NCBI GenBank assembly: GCA_963719135.1
Contig: CAVRAZ010000004.1
Span: 300,071 to 364,070, forward strand
DNA from: CAVRAZ01 sp963719135
GTDB taxonomy: Bacteria; Pseudomonadota; Gammaproteobacteria; DSM-19610
Length of the DNA stretch: 64,000 bases
Direction of reading: 5' to 3'
Positions within the stretch are counted from its first letter, which is position 1; every line of letters begins with the position of its first letter. This document shows, piece after piece, positions 57,056-64,000 of the stretch. Under the pieces are notes generated by a model. The model was not told the DNA's origin. It saw nothing but the letters and a program-made list of their open reading frames with translations, and did not search any database. A program made the translations under genes and the position numbers.

Positions 57056-58087
57056 TTATTTCGGTTTTCCCAGGATTGCCTGGAACTGAATCCATGCGCG
57101 ACGCGGGTTAGTGGCAAGAACACCGGCGGCATGCACCGGATATTTCAGTATTTGAACGAAAACGGACGGATTGATGCCGGAATCATTTGTTCTTGGCAGG
57201 TACGACAATTTCTCCATTAAAGGCCCGGTCAGCCGTTCACAAACAAAGACTTCACCACTCGACAGCGTTTCAACCCAGCGGTTAACCGATGATGCCGTAA
57301 CCCCGAACTTCTGATCTGCATTGCTACGGTGTGATGATCCAACCTGCGGAACTTCCAGCATGCTTCGCTCGAATTGCAGGCCCAGAAAATCGCACAGTTT
57401 TTCGAGTTCCGATTGCGGTCTGGCGACGATGTCTTCGAATCGGACCAAGCGAAACCGTGGGTGCTCTCTCAATTGCAGAGCCAGTCGGTTGGCATCGATC
57501 CACAGTTTGCTGATGGTGTAGGGATGGTAGTTGAACCACACCCGCACGATTTCTGAATATGGAATGTTGCGTCCACCCAGTTGTTTGCGTTTCCAGCGGT
57601 TCTTTTGCGATGCAAGGACATCGCGCGGATCGCGAACCATGTGCACGATCTTCAGATTGGGGTAGCTTTGCAACAGGTCCGTGGCGTAGAAGATATTTCG
57701 GGGCGTCTGTTCGCAGGGGATTTCCTTGCCCTGTTTTTGGGCGAGGAACGCGAGGATCGTCGCGATTACCTGTCCGGCGTGCAGAGCATCGTCCGCAGTC
57801 GAATGCCAAATTTTCTCGGCCTCCGCCTTGTCGTCATCAAGCACGTTGCCCCAGACATCGCGAATGCCTCTGGCGATGAGCTGGGCGGAAAGACGGATTG
57901 CCGCTTTTTTTTCAAGACGATCCCCAAGTCTGCCAGCGTCATAGAGGTCGCCAAAACAATGCAACTCCTTCAGGCCGGCAACCCGACTGTGTTGCCCCAA
58001 CATTCTGCTCAGCATTGTCGTGCCGGAGCGAGACGCACCTGTAACGAAAATCATGGGTTGGGTAAGTTGTCCAGTCACACCGTTCAT
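57056..58087 (-). CDS. Sulfotransferase (PAPS-dependent)
   Basis: 343 residues from the ATG at 58087; an in-frame TTG at 58120 would add 11. The PAPS loop VTGASRSGTTML lies at residues 15-26 and the 3'-phosphate motif IVHMVRDPRDVLASQ at about residues 170-184. VRFEDIVARPQSELEKLCDFL follows near residue 230. First gene of the leftward operon; the AT-rich stretch at 58143-58164 upstream may hold the promoter but no convincing box pair was found. Intact. Confidence 0.85.
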   Translation of the reverse strand: MNGVTGQLTQPMIFVTGASRSGTTMLSRMLGQHSRVAGLKELHCFGDLYDAGRLGDRLEKKAAIRLSAQLIARGIRDVWGNVLDDDKAEAEKIWHSTADDALHAGQVIATILAFLAQKQGKEIPCEQTPRNIFYATDLLQSYPNLKIVHMVRDPRDVLASQKNRWKRKQLGGRNIPYSEIVRVWFNYHPYTISKLWIDANRLALQLREHPRFRLVRFEDIVARPQSELEKLCDFLGLQFERSMLEVPQVGSSHRSNADQKFGVTASSVNRWVETLSSGEVFVCERLTGPLMEKLSYLPRTNDSGINPSVFVQILKYPVHAAGVLATNPRRAWIQFQAILGKPK

Positions 58088-58120
58088 GGCGTCGCGAGTA
58101 TAAGAGCCAAGCCCCCTCAA

Positions 58121-59245
58121 TGACCTTTGTTCTTAAGAATCTTGTATAATATATTATTCATCAAAGCACTCCTTTGCACATCCGGTACCCAAATCGCAGC
58201 GAATCTATATTTGGATGCCCGTCCAGCGAGCGCCATTTATAAAGGTGCCTGAGGTGGCTCGAACCCTGTCCTCGCCCCACAGGGTCCGATTTGCGCCTTG
58301 TTCAATGGTTCTTCCGGCACCAGATATATAAGCATATTAGCACACACGACTCAACTAATTGGACCGCTGGTGGTCGATCGTTTGCGCTGACTGTGTTCGG
58401 CCTAACCTTTCGTCCAGTGGCACAATACCGTTTGTGCCACATTAGAGCAGGAAACGGGGACCGATTGGCGTCGTCTCGGTGATTTTCATCAAGATTATTT
58501 CAATCTTGCGTGCTACTTTCCCAAAGTCCTACTTTCGACAAGGTTAGTTGCAGATTTACCCGGCGACAGTACGTCCTTATAGCGTCCAACGCGGGTGTTG
58601 TATTTAGAGCCAGTTAACCGGGTCTTGCCACTTGCGCGACACAATAAAGTTCTTTGGGACAGAATGTTACGGCCGGAGGTTCCAAATATATAGAGTGTCC
58701 GGATGGAGTCTGGCGTCTGGTCCGACGGGCTTCGCATGTCGTTCCAACTCCGAGATACGATTTGCGATTAGACTTACGTCCGGGTCGACACTGCCCCGGC
58801 CCGCTGTCTCCTTGCTCGGATAAAGACTCGGGATCGCCGTTGATCGAGGGGTTCCGGCATTGGGTATTCGGCTTGCGCTGGCGACGCACCTTCCTTGATG
58901 GTTACGGAGGGCACCCTGGCGACGCCTAGCGGGGACGGTCGGGTTCGATGCATTTAGATTCCTTTACGGGAATGCGCGTATTTTCCGTCCGCTGACGCCG
59001 AGCACCGTGGCTGGTTAATCGACGAACACGCAGTGTGCGCTCACGACGTTGTTCAGGGTCAGTGCGATCTATCCGGAGCTTGACGTCAGGTTCCTGGGAT
59101 CTGGAGTGACAATCGAAACCTTTGCAAACCAAGTGCCCGTCGGCCCTGGCGCTGGATCACTCGTGGCTAACTCGCTTGACGGCGAGACATCGATCAGGTG
59201 TACTTCAGCGCGTCTACATGTTCCGGGGCAACGATGTACGTACTA
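58121..59245. other. Gap of about 1.1 kb upstream of the sulfotransferase operon
   Basis: No gene supported. It begins with an AT-rich patch (TATAATATATTATTCATCAA, 58145-58164), unusual in this GC-rich region and a plausible control site for the leftward operon. The remainder has only short overlapping frames. It ends at the TA target of an IS630. Confidence 0.45.
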
Positions 59246-59270
59246 TTGAGCCTTACCTATTAACATGACA

Positions 59271-59780
59271 CTAAAACGCCAATTCCGCCTGAGCCCAGCA
59301 GGCGGCGATCACGGAAGAGCGCCGCTGGGCGGGCTTGAGTTTGTTGCGCGCCATTGCACCCAGCTCGGTCAGGGTGTTGGGACAATAGTTAGCCAGCGCA
59401 TGGCGCTTGAGCCACGCCCACAGAAACTCGACCGGATTGAGGTCGGGCGCGTACGGCGGCAGAAAGGCAACCTGCAGATGTCCCTCGGTGCTATCGAGAT
59501 AATCGCGCACAACTATCGAGCGGTGCGCGCGCAAGCCGTCCCAGATAATCAGCAGCGGTTGCTTGAGATGGGCTTTGAGCGCCTTGAGAAATTCCACGAT
59601 CTGTTCCTTTTTGATGGCGCCCTCGTGAAAGCGGAACATACATTGTGTGAACGTCAGTCCGGCGATCACCGACAAGTGCTTCCAGTTGAAATGGAACTGG
59701 ATGATCGGTGTCTGCCCGACGGGTGCCCACGTACGCACGCGCGTCGGTCGCTCGGACAGTCCGGACTCGTCGACAAACAC
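59271..59780 (-). CDS. IS630 type C transposase, second frame (copy 3)
   Basis: 169 residues with the catalytic motifs FVDESGLSERP, IIWDGLRAHRS and NPVEFLWAWLK; probably expressed only as a -1 fusion with the preceding frame. Confidence 0.85.
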   Translation of the reverse strand: MFVDESGLSERPTRVRTWAPVGQTPIIQFHFNWKHLSVIAGLTFTQCMFRFHEGAIKKEQIVEFLKALKAHLKQPLLIIWDGLRAHRSIVVRDYLDSTEGHLQVAFLPPYAPDLNPVEFLWAWLKRHALANYCPNTLTELGAMARNKLKPAQRRSSVIAACWAQAELAF

Positions 59781-59782
59781 GA

Positions 59783-60265
59783 TCAGGCGGCCTTCGCGTT
59801 GGGCTTTTTTTTAAGTGCCGGCCACCTACGCCGCTTCCAGGCGCGGATCGCACCTTCGTCGCGCTCCAAAGCACGCTTCTCGGGCTTTTGGCTGGAAAAC
59901 CCCAATTGCCTCAGCAGTCGCCACACAGGCACTTCGCTGTGTCGCACACCAAACAACCGCTGGATGACTTGCCGAACCCGCTTGAGCGTCCATAACTCGG
60001 TACCAAAGCCGTGGGCGGTTGGACTTTCCAGCAGCACTTCGCGCAAGCGTGCCAGTGCGGACTCGTCGAGCTGGCTCTGCGGACCAGTCCGGCGACTTTG
60101 CCGCAGCGCATCGATGCCGCCTTCATCGAACACCCGTTTCCACGTGTACACCGTTTGCCGCGCCACGCCCACACGCTCTGCCACCTCGGCCGGTGCAATG
60201 CCGCGTTGCAGCATTCTTCCCGCGCGGACACGTCGCTTCGTCACTTCGTCCATCTTTTCTGCCAT
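59783..60265 (-). CDS. IS630 type C transposase, first frame (copy 3)
   Basis: 160 residues, protein identical to copy 2 as far as read (helix-turn-helix GVARQTVYTWKR). It ends past an eight-A run (eight T on the + strand at 59805-59812), the presumed -1 slippage site. Confidence 0.85.
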   Translation of the reverse strand: MAEKMDEVTKRRVRAGRMLQRGIAPAEVAERVGVARQTVYTWKRVFDEGGIDALRQSRRTGPQSQLDESALARLREVLLESPTAHGFGTELWTLKRVRQVIQRLFGVRHSEVPVWRLLRQLGFSSQKPEKRALERDEGAIRAWKRRRWPALKKKPNAKAA

Positions 60266-60423
60266 GCAGCATTCCCCTTGTCAGTTCGACACGAGCACCG
60301 TGCAGGGTAATTATAGTATCTGTCATGCTAATAGGTAAGGCTCAATAGTTCCATGTTCAAGTCACGGCGTCGTGACCACAGTTAACCCGGCGGGCTCGCC
60401 GCTCGAATTTGAATCAGCAAAAC

Positions 60424-61692
60424 ATGAACAGTCGAGATTTGAGATACCTCTTTATCTTGAGGGAGCCATTTCCGCCGTTTCGCCCGGACACGGTCATCTT
60501 GTTCGCTGACGAATTGAGGAATCGAGGGCACCAGATCGATTGGATTTTCCAGTCCAAGGAAACTGTGGCCAAGTCGTATGAAACGTCGTGGCAGGGCGGG
60601 GCTGCATGGGTCGTTGCGTCGAACCGTGGCGGCGGACTACTTGCCAAACTGCACAAGCATCTGCTCGGACTGTGGATGGACCTGGGCATCATCACCCGGA
60701 CGCGTAAGAAAAGGTATGACTTCATTCAGGTCCGCGACCGTTTTTTTGGCGCGCTTACCGGGCTATTGGCCGCGAGGTTAAGTCGGACCCGATTTTTCTT
60801 CTGGCTATCGTTCCCGTTCCCAGAGATGTACTTATATCGAATCGAGAGCGGGGAGTCGCCCTTTCCAGTGCTGGACTGGTTAAGGGGCGTCTTCCTGAAG
60901 TTCGTTCTTTACAAAATTATCATGCCCGCCGCCGATTTTGTGTTCGTGCAAAGTGACCAGATGAAGGCGGACGTCGTCGCCAATGGTGTGGATCCCTCCA
61001 AGTTGATGGCTGTGCCGATGGGCATTTCACTGAAGCGGCTCGATGCATGGTCCGCCGACGACGATTTGTCACACGCCGACGGGGAAGCGGTCGTGTTGTA
61101 TCTGGGTACGCTGATAAGAGATAGAAAACTGGAATTCCTGGTGCGCGTACACAAGAAGGTTATGGAGCGTGTCGCTGGCGCAAAGCTGTATTTTGTGGGT
61201 GGTGGGCAGTGCGACGAGGACGAAGAACGGCTTCGGGATGAAGCGAGGAAGCTTGGAATCTCCGACGCGGTAGTGTTTACGGGCTTTCTGCCATTCGATA
61301 AAGCGTGGCAGTACGTTCACAGGGCCACGGTCTGTGTGTCGCCTTTTTATCCTACGCCTATTTTGAATTCGACGTCGCCGACAAAACTGGTTGAGTACAT
61401 GGCTTTCTCGAAACCGGTTGTCGCGAATGACCATCCTGACCAGTGCAAGGTGATTAGTGAGAGTGGGGCAGGCTATTGCGTTGCCTGGGACGAAAGTCAA
61501 TTTGCCGACGCGATAGTGAAAATCATCAGCGATCCGGCTGCGGCCGGCAAAATGGGAAGACGCGGCAAGGAATATGTGGAGAAGCACCGATCGTACCGGG
61601 CCATTGCCGAATCGCTGGACCACGTCTACAGGGCTTTGTGCAACGACGACGATCTTACCCAGAAGGAAATGCTTCGACGCGACGAGCACTGA
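60424..61692 (+). CDS. Glycosyltransferase family 4
   Basis: 422 residues from the ATG at 60424; an in-frame TTG at 60409 would add five. GT-B fold: N-terminal FILREPFPPFRPDTVILFAD, a hydrophobic stretch around residues 115-135 (TRFFFWLSFPFPEMYLY) that may touch the membrane, and FVQSDQMKADVVANGVD. The donor side has VLYLGTLIRDRKLEFL, YFVGGGQ, and STSPTKLVEYMAFSKPVVAN with the E-containing motif. It starts 78 bases after an IS630 and has no evident partner downstream. Likely part of the same polysaccharide pathway; donor and acceptor unknown. Confidence 0.87.
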   Translation: MNSRDLRYLFILREPFPPFRPDTVILFADELRNRGHQIDWIFQSKETVAKSYETSWQGGAAWVVASNRGGGLLAKLHKHLLGLWMDLGIITRTRKKRYDFIQVRDRFFGALTGLLAARLSRTRFFFWLSFPFPEMYLYRIESGESPFPVLDWLRGVFLKFVLYKIIMPAADFVFVQSDQMKADVVANGVDPSKLMAVPMGISLKRLDAWSADDDLSHADGEAVVLYLGTLIRDRKLEFLVRVHKKVMERVAGAKLYFVGGGQCDEDEERLRDEARKLGISDAVVFTGFLPFDKAWQYVHRATVCVSPFYPTPILNSTSPTKLVEYMAFSKPVVANDHPDQCKVISESGAGYCVAWDESQFADAIVKIISDPAAAGKMGRRGKEYVEKHRSYRAIAESLDHVYRALCNDDDLTQKEMLRRDEH

Positions 61693-61981
61693 AACCACTA
61701 TTCGTCGTGTCCAATGTTCGTCTGACGTCGCCGGGTGTATGGTGAAACACAACCCTCAACCTCTTATGCTGGGTTCAAATCGAGCTCAGATCGTACGGTG
61801 TCATTGGGGACATTTGAGTCGGGCGCGCGTTGGCGCGCCGTGCGTGTGGAAATTGGATCACGATCGCCACGTCGCGACGACTGCATATGCGGTGGCAAGC
61901 CGGTCGAGCGGTAAGATGGTTGGTTGAGGTTGGGTTTGCGTCACCGAGTTTGGCGAAGTATCTGTTTAAGTTTAAGGATCG

Positions 61982-63220
61982 TCAGTAAAAACTGTGGGTG
62001 AGTTTTGGCTCAGGTAGCTTTCCAAGCGCATGATAGAGTGAGATTTCTGTTATTCGGAATGTCCTGAAGCCGTAGGCTTTTCTCATAGTGACTTTGGCCT
62101 TGTTGTTCATTCCCTCGATCACACCGCTGGAGAACGCTTTGCGGGCGCGGAAATAGTTGAGCAGGAGCGCGCGGTGCGTGCGTAGCGTGCGGGCGAACTT
62201 CTTCAACGGCTCGATGCTCGAGCGCATGACCTGGGTGCACCACTGATCAAGGAACTTGCCCGCCCAGGTGGGCGAGTCGTAGTTCCAGAACTGCTGGAAG
62301 TCCTCCTTGAGCAGGTAGGCCCGCACGCTCTTCAGGTTGTAGCGCAGCAGATCACGCAGTTTGAGACGCTGGTTGTCGGTAAGATTCGCGCGGCGCTTGA
62401 GCAGGCGCCAGCGGGATTTCTTGAGCACCGGCGCATAGCCGTCCTGGGCCATGCGCCGCGCCTCGGCAGACGCGTACCGCGTCGATGGCGAGGTTCATCT
62501 TCGCCACGACGTGGAAGCGGTCCAGGATGTTCAGGGCGTTGCTGCAGTGCTTCTCGATCATCTTGCAGGTAGGGCTTCCACATATCCGAGCAGACGAACT
62601 CGATCTTTTCAGCCAGTTCTTTGCCGATCAGGGTGAAGAACTGCTCGAAGCTCGCTTGCGTGCGTTCCTTTCCTACCCACAGCAGGCGTGTGCAGCCCGC
62701 CTCGATCTGGTAGACCAGGGTGAGATAGTTATGTCCGCGTCCGTACTGGATCTCGTCCACACCGATGGCCCGGATCGGGCCGAGTTGGCGATGCTCCAGC
62801 CCCCACTGCACGACGTACTCCACCGCTTGGCAGACTTTCTCCCAGGGCTATGGAAACTTTGCGCCGTCTCCTTCCAGGAGAGCTTCGTCGCCCAGTGCGC
62901 CAGATACAGCATGTAGGCGCGGGTCAGGGTGATGCTTGCCGATCCCCCAGGGCACCGCCTCCACCTTGACCCCGCAGGCCCTGCACTGCACCCGCCGCAT
63001 GCGGTAGCAGTAACACCACGGCGAAACCCCAGATCGGGATGAACTCGAAGCGCCGCTCAGGCTGGGTGTCATAGCCCGGAGCGGATTGACCACAGCCCGA
63101 GCAAGGCGGCCTGGAGCCGCGCCGGGGGCGAACATTGACTTCGATGGTCTGGGTGATTTCATCGCGCCGGGCGGCTTCATAGACAAAGCCGGGAAAGTGG
63201 TGACAGGCATTGAGTGCCAT
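61982..63220 (-). pseudogene. ISL3-family transposase, multiply frameshifted
   Basis: Successive pieces in different frames read from 63220 leftward line up as one ISL3 transposase. First a zinc-finger N-terminus (PPCSGCGQSAPGYDTQ ... RRVQCRACGVKVEAVPWG), then a HTH region (ATKLSWKETAQSF). Then the catalytic core: AIGVDEIQYGRGHNYLTLVY with Asp, FVCSDMWKPYLQ with Asp, and GVIEGMNNKAKVTMRKAYGF with Glu. At least four frame changes are needed, so it is dead as written. No inverted ends were identified; the right edge runs into IS21-type terminal repeats. Confidence 0.82.
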
Positions 63221-63285
63221 TCCGGTTCAACGTGAACACCTATTCCGGTCGCACGTGAACGCTCATTCCGGTTTAATGTGAACAC
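63219..63285. repeat. Three 21-bp direct repeats at 23-bp period (IS21-type end repeats)
   Basis: ATTCCGGTTCAACGTGAACAC, with close variants, starts at 63219, 63242 and 63265, exactly 23 bases apart. An inverted version (TGTTCACGATAAACCGGAAT) lies at 63330. IS21 elements carry such multiple terminal repeats as binding sites for the IstA transposase. The direct set probably belongs to an end of another IS21 copy or remnant. Confidence 0.75.
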
Positions 63286-63329
63286 TTTTCCGGTTTTTCC
63301 GGAAATGCTGTTCATGCTTCCGGAATCGG

Positions 63330-64000
63330 TGTTCACGATAAACCGGAATTTTTTCCAACGCATTGTTTTGTCAACCTGTTTGGTAGGCTCTCCGGATTTT
63401 TGGGAGAGACCATGCCAGTCAAGAGGACCACAATGCGAAAAATCCGCGAAATACTTCGTTTACGACGCTCCGCTGGTCTGTCGATCCGCCAGATCAGCGC
63501 CAGCACCAAGGTCAGTGTCGGCGCCATCCAGAAGCTGCTGGCCCAGGCCGACGCGCTGGGACTCGGCTGGCCGCTGCCGCCGGAGCTGGATGATAACCAG
63601 CTGGCGCGGCGGTTCTATCCCCACGCCGACACCCGCGTCTCCACCCGTTACCAGGTGCCCGATTGGTCGGTCCTCCACCAGGAACTCAAGCGCAAGGGGG
63701 TAACCAAGCAACTGCTGTGGGAGGAATACACGCAGCAGTACCCCAACCGCTGTTACAGCTACTCGCAGTTCTGCGACCGTTATGCCCACTGGCAAGGTCT
63801 GCAAAAACGCTCCATGCGACAGCTCCACAAGGCCGGTGAGAAATGCTTCGTCGATTACTGCGGACCCACGGTGCCCATCGTCTGTGCCGAGAGCGGCGAG
63901 ATCCATCCGGCCCAGGTGTTCGTGGCGGTGCTGGGGGCTTCCAACTACACCTATGCCGAAGCGACCCTCACGCAGTCCTTGCCGGACTGGCTGGGCAGCC
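63330..64000 (+). mobile_element. IS21-family element, left end (runs off the window)
   Basis: Begins at the TGTTCACGATAAACCGGAAT repeat (IS21 termini start with TG) and carries istA. The right part and istB lie outside the window. Confidence 0.8.
63412..64000 (+). CDS. istA: IS21 transposase IstA, 3' truncated by the window end
   Basis: 196 residues visible from an ATG preceded by GGGAGAG. The N-terminus holds a helix-turn-helix (EILRLRRSAGLSIRQIS, VSVGAIQKLL). YSYSQFCDRYAHW and KCFVDYCGPTVPIV follow; the Asp in FVDY is the first catalytic residue of the DDE core. Frame open to the last base. IstA works with the ATPase IstB, expected just downstream. Confidence 0.92.
   Translation, partial: MPVKRTTMRKIREILRLRRSAGLSIRQISASTKVSVGAIQKLLAQADALGLGWPLPPELDDNQLARRFYPHADTRVSTRYQVPDWSVLHQELKRKGVTKQLLWEEYTQQYPNRCYSYSQFCDRYAHWQGLQKRSMRQLHKAGEKCFVDYCGPTVPIVCAESGEIHPAQVFVAVLGASNYTYAEATLTQSLPDWLGS

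Larger units (their letters stand above)
59246..60345 (-). mobile_element. IS630-family element, type C, copy 3 (1100 bp)
   Basis: Same ends and length as copy 2, flanked by TA at 59244-59245 and 60346-60347, opposite orientation. I noticed one silent difference inside the first frame. Confidence 0.94.

Noticed and set aside
58143..58164. Promoter boxes in the AT-rich patch before the sulfotransferase operon
   Set aside because: Candidate -35 (TTGATG) and -10 (TATACA) on the - strand are only 10 bases apart; no pair with normal spacing was found.
63219..63285. Short regularly spaced repeats as a CRISPR array
   Set aside because: The period is 23 bases with 21-base repeats, leaving no spacer, and no cas genes are nearby; IS21 terminal repeats explain it.

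Overview
The window is about 64 kb of GC-rich DNA from what looks like a proteobacterium, probably a gammaproteobacterium. The genus cannot be told from the sequence. It is an accessory region for making and secreting a surface polysaccharide, heavily invaded by insertion sequences (IS630 in three types and six copies, IS4 x2, IS66, IS1380, IS1634, ISL3, IS21). Many genes carry single-base indels or are cut by an IS, so it is either a decaying locus or an assembly with leftover indel errors. No tRNA, rRNA or CRISPR array was seen.

Left third (1-23.3 kb): four large paralogous secreted proteins on the + strand (258, 11427, 15201, 18677). Each has a signal peptide, calcium-binding FG-GAP/VCBS-type repeats, an ASPIC/UnbV domain and Calx-beta domains. 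Three of them also carry an unrecognised module of about 130 residues with four conserved cysteines (C-G-x-P-x-Y ... W-K-D-C ... D-G-F-x-F ... C-F ... L-G-x-C). One more copy sits at the end of a secreted glycoside-hydrolase-like protein on the - strand (2917-5808). That gives nine copies in four proteins, alternating with Calx-beta domains in the largest one. A train of three abutting IS630 elements and a sulfotransferase gene lie between the paralogs.

Middle (24-46 kb): IS4, IS630 and IS66 elements, then a Wzx-like flippase and a secreted clan GH-A-like hydrolase on the + strand. Facing them on the - strand are two tandem, diverged copies of one block: sulfotransferase, multi-membrane polymerase/ligase, rmlA, rmlC, rmlD, rmlB (dTDP-L-rhamnose synthesis). 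An IS4 copy without target duplication sits exactly at the junction and truncates genes on both sides. Between the two copies rmlB, rmlC, rmlD, the polymerase and the sulfotransferase each keep one open version. Both rmlA copies are frameshifted, at different places.

Right third (46-64 kb): a GH49-like lipoprotein gene broken by an IS1380 and an IS630; an IS1634; then an operon on the - strand of sulfotransferase, GT4 glycosyltransferase, sulfotransferase and DUF1972-type glycosyltransferase. After another IS630 comes a further GT4 glycosyltransferase on the + strand, a wrecked ISL3 transposase, and the left end of an IS21 that runs off the window.

Taken together the genes suggest a rhamnose-containing, sulfated exopolysaccharide: nucleotide-sugar synthesis, glycosyltransferases, four sulfotransferases plus one remnant, a flippase and a polymerase. 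Secreted hydrolases and large calcium-binding matrix-type proteins accompany them.
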